DNA from: Bolinopsis microptera
Lineage: Eukaryota > Ctenophora > Tentaculata > Lobata > Bolinopsidae
Assembly: GCF_026151205.1 (NCBI RefSeq)
Contig: NC_087077.1
Coordinates: forward strand, 14,112,983 to 14,176,982
Length of the DNA stretch: 64,000 nucleotides
Reading direction: 5' to 3'
Shown: one piece after another, positions 9,062-19,366 of the stretch
Layout: each line of letters begins with the position of its first letter
Numbering within the stretch: position 1 is the first letter of the stretch
Made by a program: the position numbers and the translations under genes
The notes under the pieces: generated by a model
Databases searched by the model: none
What the model was told of the DNA's origin: nothing
The model's input: the letters and a program-made list of their open reading frames with translations, nothing else

Positions 9062-12000
9062 TCATAGGAAAGTGTTGAAGTTTAAGTCCTGCCAGTTAAT
9101 ATTGTTAGGTTGGTGTTGAGCCTTCATGATAGAATACTTCAATTGGGATTTAATTGAGCCTAGAGAACCTATTTTACCACGTGCATTTGACTGTTCAAGA
9201 AACGTATTCCATAGATTTGCCCCTTTATATGCGAAATTGTGAGATGAGTGTGGTGTCACAAATCTGTCATCTCTGAGCTGAGACTTCTTAAATAGAGAAT
9301 ACATGGATATGGGCTGATGACTCTTCACTATCTTCATTGTTTCAGTAATGCATCTGTATCTATATATGTTATGTACTGTCATTAGTTCCTTAGATTGGAA
9401 AATCGGTTTTGTTGATTCTCTAGAGTGGAATTCTGCCCCAAGTATTTGGCAGCGATGTGGCCTTACTTGTCTATCACCAGTCTTCCTCAAGCTGATACAT
9501 ATAGAACACGGTTTAATGTGAGGTATAGTTGATTCATTGGATATTTGACCTTTCTTGTTTATACTGCACTGGATTGGCCTGCTACGAGAACAAGTTTTAA
9601 ACTTGTCGCTAAATGCTTCCGAGTCCCCAAATAAGATTCGGACACATTTCTTCTGTGCAAGGAATAGCGGTGAAAGCTTATTAATTGATACACCACCCCA
9701 TACAGTTATACCGTATCCTAGATGAGATTCAAAAAGAGTGTGGTATATCTGTTTGTACAGCTGGCTGGGGAGGGAGTTTTTTATTCGATAAATACGGCCA
9801 CATATACTGTTTAATTTCTTAGTTAGTTTCTCGATATGAGGTGTCCAACTCAGTTTGTCATCTATAATAACACCTAGAAATTTCGTTTCAGTAACCTGTT
9901 TGATCGGGATTCCATCAATTTCTAGATTCAAGTCATTTTCAGTATTATCAATGGTCTTACGTTTAGTAGGCGAGAAGTACATGTAACAAGATTTTTTAAC
10001 ATTAATGTGCAGTAGATTATGGCGCATATATTGGCACACAGAGTCAAGAATTTCATTCGCTATTTTGTATGCTAGTTCCTTAGTTTCAGCAGCTACAAAG
10101 ATGTTTGTGTCATCTGCAAATAGTACAAACTTTCCTAATGTACTACATCTATAGATGTCATTTATATAGATAAGAAAGAGCAAGGGGCCCAAAACGGATC
10201 CTTGTGGTACGCCTAGTTTAACTGGGAGAGGCTCTGATTCTTCACCAAGTACACTAACATACTGGTATCTATTATTTAGATAGCTGGAGAGCAGCTTTAG
10301 TGCGTTTCCTCTAACTCCGTAATTACTAAGTTTCTTAAGTAGCATATCAAATGGTAAGGTATCAAATGCTTTAGAGAGATCGATAAATATTCCTAATACG
10401 TGGTTTTTATTATTCCGTTTTTCTTCGACATGATTTACGGAGTAATTAAGAGCATGACTTGTCGAGTGGTTTTTTCGAAAGCCGAACTGATTTTCGAATA
10501 TTATTCCTCGAGATAAGAAAAAGTTGTATAATCTACTGTAAATAATTTTTTCAAATATTTTGCCAAATACTGGTAATGTTGATACTGGCCTGTAATTCTC
10601 GAGTAATTCCTCATCTTCTTTTTTATATATCGGGGTTATCTTACCCGTTTTCAGTTGATCAGGGAAGACACCTTCATTCATGCAGTTGTTATAAATTCTG
10701 GCAAGATGTTCTGATATAGTTTGACTACACTGCTTCATTACATGTGCCGGTATGTCGCTAGCTTTACCGTTATTAAATTCACTTATAATTTGTATTATTT
10801 CAGAGCTTGTACATTCAGCGAGATAAATACTTGACGGACAGGACTGTGGCAAGTAGTCAGTGAATGATTTAGCAATTATAGGATCTTCATCAATCCTCCT
10901 CTCATAGACCTCGTTCAGATTGGAGGCGATTGACACAAAGTACTTGTTAAATTCATGAGCAATAACTCGTCGACAAATAACACGCTCATTGTTTATCATG
11001 AATGACGGTTTCATTTGCTTATTTTGCTTTCCTCGCACTTTATTAATTAACTGCCAGGTTTTTTTACTGTCACCCTGACACTCCTCAATTTTGTTGCACG
11101 TGTAGTGGCGTTGAGCTAGTCGTATTACGTGTTTAACTCTCCTACGTTTGTCAGTAAAATTAGCATGCTTTTCCCTGGCATCATTACAAGGATTGCAGTG
11201 ACAGGCTTCCTTGATCTCACGACAAAGTTTACCTGGATTATGCAAACATTTCTCTCTCTTCGCTTTATGCCAGTGGTCGTGCAGCTCATGTTTTTTATTT
11301 ATAGACGCGATTAATCCTCCTGTTATCCACGGATTTCTAATTGGCGTTCTTTTGGAGACTTTAGGTTTACTGAGTTTACATGATTTGTCTAGATTCGTTT
11401 TGAATGTGTCATGAAATTCATTAAAGTTTCTTGGTGGATGCTCAGAGAAATCTTGGTTTAAAGACGAAACAAGAAGTCGAACGTTCGATTCACTGTAATC
11501 ATAATATTGGGTATGTTTAACTTGAGGTTCAGAGTTAGTTACAGCTAAGTCTTCAAAAATATGGAAAACTGGCAGATGATGCGAGATTCTGTCAGATACT
11601 GTACCTGAGGCAACAACCTTGTTAATATCATTTGTGTAAATGTTGTCAATACACGTTTGATTACATCCCGGTTTCTCGTGCGTGTGTGTTGATATAAGAG
11701 GTGAGAAACCAGCACTAAACATTATCTCCTCGAGATTGTTAACTTCTTTACTATTAGCATGAAGGTTGACGTTAAAATCTCCCATTATGTATGCAGATCT
11801 TTTAGGCAATATCTGGAGTATTCTGGATAATTCTGTCAGGAAGCTTGCAAAATTACCGCTGGGTGGTCGGTAAATAACCCCAAAAGTTACTTCTTCTGAG
11901 TTTTTACGACTAGTTACGAATAGTGATTCTAAATTCTCGGTTACGTCTGACGCAAGTTCGTTCACAATACTGCTAAGTCTATCTTGAACATATAATGCTA

Positions 12001-12538
12001 CACCAGTTCCTTTGGATTTATTACCTACAGTATTCTGGTAAAAACTATTGTAGTTAGGAATTGAATACACGGTGCTTTCATCAGGACCTATGTTAGTTTC
12101 TGATAAACCTATTACGGTGAAGTTTTGGTTAATGCGGTGCAGTTCAGTTAATAGACTATCAAAATTGCTTTTATTGCCATCAATGTTAAGAAAGTAGGAG
12201 CTGGAAAACTTTTTAAGGTTTTCTCCATGCGATGAGTTGATTTCATTAGCAGAATAAGCTTGGCATTTGTCTAAGATTGAGGATATTTTATATGTTTCGT
12301 CATGTGCTTCTGGTGAGGTTGTGTCATCTATAAAGTGTTTGAAGGGATTATACTTGTGTACTATTTTGTCTTTGCATGAAAAGCAATAGAAGTTGTCATT
12401 AATAATTTGTGCTTTTGATTGTGAAAAACACTTTGAGTGGGCAATACAATTACATCTACTGCACTCAAACAACGGCTGACCCATGTAAACATTTTTCAGG
12501 CAATGGTTACAGTTTTCTCTCAAGATTTTGTTGATCAT
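9062..12538 (-). CDS. LINE ORF2: PHD finger, APE endonuclease, reverse transcriptase
   Basis: 1158 codons from a true ATG. Residues 10-55 form a Cys4-His-Cys3 zinc finger of PHD type (CNHC, CSRC, H/C pair, CFSC). Residues about 110-345 are an APE-type endonuclease, with SETN near 147, GDFN near 252 and a DRISHHLPV active-site motif near 320. Residues about 600-900 are the reverse transcriptase, with ENYRPVSTLP, FIDLSKAFD, GVPQGSVLGPLLF and the catalytic FADD near 807. The C-terminal region has a Cys/His cluster (CSIC, HRC) and an LWN motif. The protein nicks target DNA and primes reverse transcription of element RNA. All catalytic motifs are intact. The start lies inside the ORF1 stop (ATGA), so translation probably depends on termination-reinitiation. 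Confidence 0.92.
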   Translation of the reverse strand: MINKILRENCNHCLKNVYMGQPLFECSRCNCIAHSKCFSQSKAQIINDNFYCFSCKDKIVHKYNPFKHFIDDTTSPEAHDETYKISSILDKCQAYSANEINSSHGENLKKFSSSYFLNIDGNKSNFDSLLTELHRINQNFTVIGLSETNIGPDESTVYSIPNYNSFYQNTVGNKSKGTGVALYVQDRLSSIVNELASDVTENLESLFVTSRKNSEEVTFGVIYRPPSGNFASFLTELSRILQILPKRSAYIMGDFNVNLHANSKEVNNLEEIMFSAGFSPLISTHTHEKPGCNQTCIDNIYTNDINKVVASGTVSDRISHHLPVFHIFEDLAVTNSEPQVKHTQYYDYSESNVRLLVSSLNQDFSEHPPRNFNEFHDTFKTNLDKSCKLSKPKVSKRTPIRNPWITGGLIASINKKHELHDHWHKAKREKCLHNPGKLCREIKEACHCNPCNDAREKHANFTDKRRRVKHVIRLAQRHYTCNKIEECQGDSKKTWQLINKVRGKQNKQMKPSFMINNERVICRRVIAHEFNKYFVSIASNLNEVYERRIDEDPIIAKSFTDYLPQSCPSSIYLAECTSSEIIQIISEFNNGKASDIPAHVMKQCSQTISEHLARIYNNCMNEGVFPDQLKTGKITPIYKKEDEELLENYRPVSTLPVFGKIFEKIIYSRLYNFFLSRGIIFENQFGFRKNHSTSHALNYSVNHVEEKRNNKNHVLGIFIDLSKAFDTLPFDMLLKKLSNYGVRGNALKLLSSYLNNRYQYVSVLGEESEPLPVKLGVPQGSVLGPLLFLIYINDIYRCSTLGKFVLFADDTNIFVAAETKELAYKIANEILDSVCQYMRHNLLHINVKKSCYMYFSPTKRKTIDNTENDLNLEIDGIPIKQVTETKFLGVIIDDKLSWTPHIEKLTKKLNSICGRIYRIKNSLPSQLYKQIYHTLFESHLGYGITVWGGVSINKLSPLFLAQKKCVRILFGDSEAFSDKFKTCSRSRPIQCSINKKGQISNESTIPHIKPCSICISLRKTGDRQVRPHRCQILGAEFHSRESTKPIFQSKELMTVHNIYRYRCITETMKIVKSHQPISMYSLFKKSQLRDDRFVTPHSSHNFAYKGANLWNTFLEQSNARGKIGSLGSIKSQLKYSIMKAQHQPNNINWQDLNFNTFL

Positions 12539-14430
12539 ACCTGGCGATCATCAGGACTAGGTAAGCTTGCAGCTTGCGATATCGGCTCGTTCTGTGTCTT
12601 GCTAGGGGTTCGGGTCCTCCTCCTTATTTCAGCTCCTCTATTTAGCCTGTTAAATATAGCTTTCTTAATAATAGCCGCAAATCGTTTAACACCAGCCTCA
12701 TTTAGGTGCAACAAATCAAGTCTACGGTTTTTATCAAGTTTCTTCGATAGCCTCTCAGACAGCAAACAGTTGCGATCTAAGAAGTCATCGAGACCGCGGA
12801 CATGTGATACACCCAAACTAGGCTGATCCAAATCATTGAATATACGTGAGTTAAAATACAAAGCTTTTTTATTAAGCTCGTTAGACTTGGTAGGCAGTAT
12901 CGGAACAATGAAAATTTTAATACTACTATTAAATTGTCTAATTTCGTTAATTTTAGACTTATACAGCTGAAACAGCCGATCAATGTCCTCCTGATTTCTA
13001 ACATCGTTCTTTTTTAGATTGTTAATGCCACAAGATACTACGATGTTGTTGTAGCCACAGCACCACTCAGGCTTGATGTCCTCCATTGTAGCGGCCCAGA
13101 ACCGTTGACCCGGCATTAGCTCACCAAACGAGTTTAGTTTGCTAGTTCCAAAGGCAAGGTGGCCAGTATTGGAATCACCGACTATGCATGTTGAGTTGCG
13201 ATTTTTCCAACTAACTGATCGGAAAGTGAGGCTGTATCGCACTCCTTTCTCGACAGAGCCCTTCTCTATTCGGTGAGAGAAGAAGTCCTGCGATCGCCGA
13301 GTCATTCGGTACATTGATCTGTCACCGCAGTCTAACTTGAGACTGTCAGTCTTGGAGCTTCTGTCAGCAAACAAGATCTCACAAGGTTCACCCACTGTGA
13401 TCGTATAAATTGACGATTCGGGGTGGATTGTGATCTCATTATCCGAGTGTTCTGGCAGAAAGCTCTCCTGACCAACGTATCGATTGACCAAGCAGGAGTT
13501 GATAACTGGTGCTGCTCCTTTCTTCTTCAGCTCGGGATAGCTCTTGTAGAACTCTTCAGCCTGCATCTTATTGATCGAATCCACTAGGGGTTGCAAGGCT
13601 TCAGGAATGATAGGCGGACTAGTGGTCGCTTTTGACCCTACATAAGAATATGGATGGCCAAACGATTTCACTGAGTGACCATTCTCATCATTAAATTCAG
13701 TGGCTGTTAGGAAGTCAACAATGGGCTGCGCAGCGTGTTCATCAATAAAATCGTTGATAATTATTGCCGGGACCATACCGGATGGGACTGCAGGGGGCTC
13801 GAACACGTGAAAAGAAGGAGGAGGAGGAGGAGGAGGAGGCGTAGCAACATGTTGTGGTTGTGATGTGGCCGTGGTTGTTATGCTCTCGAGTTTCTCTGAT
13901 AAGGCCTTCAGCGTTGAATTGGTCTTGTCTTGTTGCAGATTCAAGTGCGTGAGACCTGTGTTGATATCTGATAAGGCCACCACTCTCTCAGCAATCAGAT
14001 TGTAGCTGCTACTGATTCTGTCTGTGTCTGCAATCAGGGAAGTAAGTTTATCCTCAAGGGAGGTTATCTGTTTCGTAAGGGAAGCATTGTCATCTGATAA
14101 GTTAGATATCCTCAGTATTAGGCTGTCAGTTTGTGTATTGTTGCGGGCTTCAACTCCCGGTGGGTTGAAGCAAAAGGGGCACATCCAGTCGATAAGCTGT
14201 CCAACAAAATCCTTAGTGATACCTTTAAGGTTGGAACAGTTGCTGTGCCATTCCTGGGTGCAATTGGTACAAGAAAGAATCCAGGCCTCTGGGTCGTGCT
14301 GGCCACATGGGCATTTCTTAGGATTTGGAGGGGAGGGATTCTTCTTGTCCTTCTTGTCCTTCTTCTTGTCCTGTAGTTTAGATGGCATTCCTCCGAGGCT
14401 AGGTCGTTGTTTGCTGATAGGTTTGGGCAT
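12535..14430 (-). CDS. LINE ORF1: PHD finger, coiled coil, AlkB-type dioxygenase, SGNH esterase
   Basis: 631 codons from the ATG at 14430. A Lys-rich leader precedes a PHD finger (Cys40 to Cys87: CPC, CTNC, WHSNC, CPFC). Residues about 100-185 look like a coiled coil. A run of eight prolines follows near 198-205. Residues about 215-405 match the AlkB family of Fe(II)/2-oxoglutarate dioxygenases: Asn316-x-Tyr318, iron ligands His328-x-Asp330 and His386, and the 2-oxoglutarate/substrate pair Arg398-x5-Arg404 in RYSLTFR. Residues about 413-595 are an SGNH hydrolase: GDSN (Ser420), CGINN, and Asp-x-x-His near 572/575. PHD and esterase domains are known in CR1-like ORF1 proteins. The AlkB domain is recognised here from motif order and spacing; its substrate is unknown, with RNA or DNA demethylation as inference. 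Confidence 0.88.
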   Translation of the reverse strand: MPKPISKQRPSLGGMPSKLQDKKKDKKDKKNPSPPNPKKCPCGQHDPEAWILSCTNCTQEWHSNCSNLKGITKDFVGQLIDWMCPFCFNPPGVEARNNTQTDSLILRISNLSDDNASLTKQITSLEDKLTSLIADTDRISSSYNLIAERVVALSDINTGLTHLNLQQDKTNSTLKALSEKLESITTTATSQPQHVATPPPPPPPPSFHVFEPPAVPSGMVPAIIINDFIDEHAAQPIVDFLTATEFNDENGHSVKSFGHPYSYVGSKATTSPPIIPEALQPLVDSINKMQAEEFYKSYPELKKKGAAPVINSCLVNRYVGQESFLPEHSDNEITIHPESSIYTITVGEPCEILFADRSSKTDSLKLDCGDRSMYRMTRRSQDFFSHRIEKGSVEKGVRYSLTFRSVSWKNRNSTCIVGDSNTGHLAFGTSKLNSFGELMPGQRFWAATMEDIKPEWCCGYNNIVVSCGINNLKKNDVRNQEDIDRLFQLYKSKINEIRQFNSSIKIFIVPILPTKSNELNKKALYFNSRIFNDLDQPSLGVSHVRGLDDFLDRNCLLSERLSKKLDKNRRLDLLHLNEAGVKRFAAIIKKAIFNRLNRGAEIRRRTRTPSKTQNEPISQAASLPSPDDRQV

Positions 14431-14600
14431 GATGTAGAGAGGCAATGGGAGCACCAGGCTGACCAGAGGGCACTGTCACATCCGACCCACAACCGACCTG
14501 AAAATAAGAAGAGCAGAATCGCCACACAAGAGATCTCTGTTAAGCAAGAGTTGAATCAGAATTAAGAGGGGAGAATAATAATTGTAATTTGAGTAATACA

Positions 14601-16850
14601 ATCACAGGGCTAGTTAATTTACGGACGAACACAACATGACAGTTGTAAAGTAGTGATTGAAAGACATGATTATTTGAATGTGTGATGGGATGTGTTTAAG
14701 AATTGGAATGTAACTAATTGTCGTAATTGAGATTAATTTAGATATAAATTAATCAGAAAATACGATTGAATAAAAAGATTATTATAGTTTCAATTTGTAA
14801 GACTTTAATTTGTAAAATAAATGTTAAAATGTATATATAATGCCCAATGTCGTTAAGACTCAACACTAGTACTTACAATAATTTGAGGGAAAGCAACAAC
14901 ATCAGATGTACCAATGAGTCACAAGGAGGTGATGTGGTCAGTTTGTAAATATGGCGTGGTTAGTGTAGTTACAGAGACAACAGGTGTGGTGGGTACTCAA
15001 CTTCTTAACAGGGCTGGGAGTAAGTCTTCTGATTCAGCGCCCTCCGATCCTCCATGGTGCTCCCGGTGCCGTAACGTTTTAGTGACTCATTGGTACATCC
15101 ATGTCATTGCACATCCTCAATAAATGTATTTAATTGTAGTTGTGAAAGTAGTTTAAAACTACTATATCCGACTAATCACACTTTATAATGGTTAAAATAG
15201 AAAGTAAAAAGATTTTCCTCGATGGGCCGGCATTCGCAACCGCGAAACGTTTTGAGTACGACAAACGATGACACCACCACCAGCCGTTAATTGATAAGTC
15301 CATGGGTGACGGGATAAAGTTAAAGTAAGATGTGTAATTTCATATTGCCTATCACCTATCACCTAAGTTACTTTGCATATACTGCTTCTAGTTACACGAT
15401 AGCGATCTCAGTTCCCAATAACGTGTGACCCAACAGAGGGGATTGTGGAAGGACACGTACATTTTTCATTAACACGTGCCCCGATTACCCCCCTCCGTTG
15501 AGCTACTATACGGGTAACGTTGACCGCCAGTCTGTAGTCAGATCGTTAATAAATTATACTTTAAAATTGGTTGCCGGGTGATGGTGTCAGCGAGAGACGT
15601 TAAGTTAGGTGAACATTGGTACAAAAATATAATAATCTAGCAGTTTATCTCAAAGTTAAAATCACTATTTGTTAAAGTATACAAACAGTTCTATTCAAAA
15701 GAACAAAGTCCGAGAGCAGAGAGAAGATTTGGAGACTATACACGCATATGTGGGGTTTAAATTTGGTATTAGTAATTTTAGGGTTCGACCGAAAATTTTG
15801 GTCGGTTGGTTAATAGGGAGCAGTCACTGTCATTAGAATTATCAGATTAGGAGCAACAATTAGAATCAAATTGGACATATTGTGTATTGTGTATTGTGAA
15901 ATCAGTGAAACCTAGAATGGCGGTAAAATGCTAACGCGCCTTGTTATGCGCGCTAACATACTAGCTGCTGAAAATAAAGAAGTATATGCATGATAATGTC
16001 GTTTGGTGGCAGCGCCTGCCGATACCTGGATTATATTGTGTTTAACTTAGAATTCAGTGAAATTTTTGTCATTCCATTCAGCACCATACCTGTTTTGGGC
16101 ATTCATCAATGACTTTTGTAATTTATTCTTAACAGAAGAACAAGGGACAACAATTAAGGGAGGGCTAAAAATTGTCCAAAAAGTGATTACGGTAATTTAT
16201 CGTCGACGGGCTAATAGGATAATGATTAATCACTCTACACTCGACTGTCACGTGACTTTTTCAACCCGTTCTCTAGCTGGCCCTGAAAGACTTTTCGAAA
16301 CCCTAACCCTCTTATCTGATCCCAACCCTAACCCTAACCCAATCCCTAACAAAAGCATATGCCGAAATTCTAACCCTAACGAGAAATTCGACCAACTCCC
16401 TTCACCCTTGTATCACGTTGCGACCCCCACGGTTGTTTCACTATATCGTTTCACTTTATCGTTCTGACGATACAGGGGGAGCCGAGCACTTCGTGCGCGG
16501 CGGGTCATACAACGTATGACAACTTCACCCTTATACGGTCATATTACGTGATCAAAACAGTTTTCGCCAGTATCTCGGCAGGGGAGCATTTTAACCCTAT
16601 GTCCAATGTCATTGGGGGGATTCTGAATCATCGTCCGAAAATACATCGATTCGAGCTAGCTGGTTTCAACTGTCGGGGGCCCTTTTAGAATAATTTTGAA
16701 GATCAACTCACAACTGTAAAGTGATTTAGCACGCTCGGGGCTAATATATAATATTTGGAACAATTACAATTTTACATTTTTACGAGTATCATCATTGACT
16801 ATCACTTGCCCCACGTTGTGGCCCGCCTCGCACGAATGCGCGTTACATGA
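14601..16850. other. Non-coding stretch, probably LINE 5' UTR plus old repeats
   Basis: No gene is seen. 16300-16380 holds degenerate CCCTAA units. 16140-16200 (AAAAATTGTCCAAAAAGTGATTACG) resembles the interior of the GGGGTCGTTCAC MITE family at 20461-20638. A hairpin-like phrase GACCGAAAATTTTGGTC lies at 15786-15802. Confidence 0.45.
16300..16382. repeat. Degenerate telomere-like (CCCTAA)n
   Basis: Scattered CCCTAA units (CCCTAACCCTC, CCCTAACCCTAACCC, CCCTAAC) in the same orientation as the tract at 3794. This is interstitial and not a telomere. Confidence 0.65.
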
Positions 16851-16855
16851 TGCGG

Positions 16856-16929
16856 GGAACCCAGGCTATTATGTTCTATTAAATAGAGATCCGGCTGAAT
16901 GACAAGCTGCAAGCGCGCGCCGCCCAGTA
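16856..16929 (-). mobile_element. TTAC-ended MITE family, copy A
   Basis: About 75 bp. In reverse orientation it reads TACTGGGCGG, then a TGTCATTCAGCC phrase, then AGCCTGGGTTCCCC. It is the most diverged member of a family with copies at 16955-17039, 17509-17581, 52725-52815 and 55135-55215. Confidence 0.6.
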
Positions 16930-16954
16930 TAGTAGTAAGTATAGTAGTAAGAAT

Positions 16955-17039
16955 TTACCTGGGGACCCCAGGCTATTGTGTTCATAAACATAATAAAGAT
17001 TTGGCGGAATGACAGGCTGAGCGCGCGGCCGCCAAGTAA
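16955..17039 (-). mobile_element. TTAC-ended MITE family, copy B
   Basis: It runs from TTACCTGGGGACCCCAGGCT to CGGCCGCCAAGTAA. Shared core phrases are GGCGGAATGACAGGCTGAG and the 15 bp palindrome CCTGGGGACCCCAGG near the end. Confidence 0.7.
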
Positions 17040-17106
17040 GTAAGAATGCGCAACCATATAATTATAAATATATGTAGTTACCCATGGCATGCCAATCTCT
17101 GATCCC

Positions 17107-17130
17107 AATAATAATAATAATAATAATAGG
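17107..17130. repeat. (AAT)n microsatellite
   Basis: Seven to eight uninterrupted AAT units. Confidence 0.85.
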
Positions 17131-17302
17131 ATTATGGCCACATAGCCATCTCGACAAAACTTGAAACCCAACTGCACTCTACGCTATTGCAGTTCGCACA
17201 ATATTTTCAAAAATGTTTTCAAATAATATTTTCCAATGCGTTGGCCGTTGCGTTCATTTTCGCATACGTGCAATTGTAGGTTTATAACCTATCAAGGAGT
17301 AA

Positions 17303-17634
17303 AGGGGTCGTTCACATATTATGCAATATCAGCAGAGGGGGGTTTCCGAATGATTACGCTACACGCTAGTGTAATTTTGACATTGACGGATGTTATCGTC
17401 TAAATTTCTTTGAAGTAGCGCGCGCCGGCTAGTCCATTAACAATGGCAAATGGACAATTTTGACACAATGGCGATATGTTGTATGTGTAGAACTGACTAC
17501 GGAGGGGGTTACTGGGCCGCGCTCAGCCTGTCATTCCGCCAAATATGTTAATGAACATAATAGCCTGGGGTCCTCAGGTAACGGAGGGGGTAAAAATCTT
17601 CCAAAAATGATTACGTAATATGTGAACGACCCCT
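17303..17634. mobile_element. GGGGTCGTTCAC MITE with nested insertions
   Basis: The outer ends are GGGGTCGTTCACATATTA and TAATATGTGAACGACCCC. The interior carries a piece of the foldback element (17385-17460) and a TTAC-ended MITE (17509-17581). A simpler copy is at 20461-20638. Confidence 0.75.
17509..17581 (+). mobile_element. TTAC-ended MITE family, copy C, with target duplication
   Basis: The element TTACTGGGCCGCGCTCAG to GGTCCTCAGGTAA is flanked on both sides by CGGAGGGGG. This defines the element ends and an 8-9 bp target duplication. Confidence 0.75.
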
Positions 17635-17784
17635 GACCAAGACGCGCGCCGGGTTGGACTCGTCGCGCGACTGTCTCATGTCTTGGAACAAATATTTTAA
17701 GAGTATCACCCGTTAAATACGTGAGATCGAGGAGCGAGCAATAGACTGTGGAGTAGCAAGCTAGGAGTAGGTAACCATATCATT

Positions 17785-17885
17785 TGTAGCGCGATGCATT
17801 ACTATATGGGTCGCGCGCGCATCAAATAATGCTTCTCGCAACCACAGATCGGCGAGATGCGAAGGATTGACATCGTGAATCAACC
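17785..17885 (+). repeat. Dispersed GC-rich repeat, copy 2
   Basis: Closely matches 6845-6962 (TGTAGCGCGATGCATTACT, GCGCGCATCAAATAATGC, GCGAGATGCGAAGGATTGAC). It lacks a short GCAACAAGCAGAGT insertion present there. Confidence 0.75.
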
Positions 17886-19366
17886 ATATCATGGATTTTG
17901 CCAATATTTATTAACCACCTACACAGTGGTTCAACTCTAATTGAAATTAAATTCGTCAACGATGATAATCGCATATGACTGAAACTGAACTGTTGACACT
18001 GTGAGCGCACCAGGAATAAAACAATTGACTTCTTATTTTGAAGATAAAATGGATTTGTTTTAGGATTTCAAGCTAACAGTAACAACATATATTATTTAAT
18101 ATATTGTACCTCATCACTTAGTTATTAGTTAAGTTACACTTACATACTGCCGAACAGCCATTTTAATTCTTCAAAATAAAGCCGCTGGAAAGACCAAATA
18201 TTATTTTAAAGCTAATACTAATAGCTATAACCCTAATAATGATGATAATGATGTGGCTTCAAGTTTTTGGTTTTAAAGTCTCATGCATGATGCAATAATC
18301 ATAATTTGTGAACATTTAGACTTCCCAGCGATTTTCAGCTTATTAACTGTTAACGCTACTATGTATTAAACGCTGGTAACAATTGCAGCGAACTTTCCTT
18401 CACTTTTATAGCTAAATGGTACAAATGGTCTCACTAAGAAAAGCTGCGATAAAACTATTGTATATTATTGTGATTATGAGAAATCGTTGCTATCATACAA
18501 AATAATTCAACACAAACAACAAGGTTTCTCACAATTTATATTTTATATTGAAGCGTTATTTTTGGAACAGGATTTAAATTACTTTTTATAGGTAAAGAAA
18601 ATAAAAACTGCTGCACTGGGCGGTCACGGGAACATTGAGGGCACTGTCATTGCTCATTTTCGGATGCATCGGCAGCTAAAGCCTTCAGACTGTATAATAC
18701 CGCTTATCAACCAGGACCACGGCGCGCGCGGTTTATTTTCTGAACAGAGATAATAAAAGTGCACAACGGCTGATCACTGATGTTGCAGTTGCACAAACCA
18801 TTAAATCGCAAAAAATATACAAGTTTCGACATGAAACGTTATCAATAAACTCAACTACAAATGAAACAAATTCTCACAATGTACCCCTAAGGTTATAACC
18901 TACTTTATAATTAGAAATAGAAGGCCCTATAGCAGAACTTTAAAATTACACGCAACATTAATTGGCTAGGTTCTGAAAGTATGCACCACTAATAGAGATA
19001 ATATCAAAGGAGTTACCAGGTAATCCTATATAGGGTTTATAAAGCACCGTCACAAAAGTTTGGGGAATGTTACAGGGTTGTTATTGACAAGTGGACATGC
19101 GATAAATTTATATGATAATATCAAGTCAACTCTGACTCTAGGAGGAAACGAAAGGTACATAAAAATACCAAATTGAAATACCTAAAGGAGCAGCTGACGC
19201 TTCATATTAAAAATAAACACTCCCACTTAACAAACAAATCAAATATATGATCAAGTTATTCACCAGTCAATTTGAAAAGCACTACTATAACCCGAACCTG
19301 AAGATCAATTAAATAATCAGTGTCCGCTAATTTGCCAATTAGCTAATTAATTAAATAATTAGCCAA
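17886..19366. other. PSME4 downstream and 3' UTR region, no other gene seen
   Basis: AT-rich DNA without a credible open frame. On the PSME4 (minus) strand an AATAAA lies at 18737-18732, about 630 bp past the stop codon, a possible polyadenylation signal that I cannot confirm. Confidence 0.35.

Larger units (their letters stand above)
8841..14600 (-). mobile_element. Near-complete two-ORF LINE (jockey/CR1 group)
   Basis: A minus-strand non-LTR retrotransposon with intact ORF1 (14430 to 12535) and ORF2 (12538 to 9062). The two frames overlap by ATGA. The outer borders are uncertain: no poly(A) tail or target duplication was found, and the 5' UTR may continue beyond 14600. Both frames are long and uninterrupted, which suggests a recent and possibly active copy. 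Domain content (PHD plus esterase in ORF1, APE plus RT in ORF2) is known from CR1-like elements; the AlkB domain is the unexpected addition. Confidence 0.85.

Noticed and set aside
9062-14430. Host gene encoding an AlkB homologue
   Set aside because: The frame is joined by ATGA to a LINE RT and starts with a LINE-type PHD finger, so it belongs to the element.
14118-14525. Frames overlapping the start of LINE ORF1 on both strands
   Set aside because: Shadows of ORF1, which alone has the domain match.
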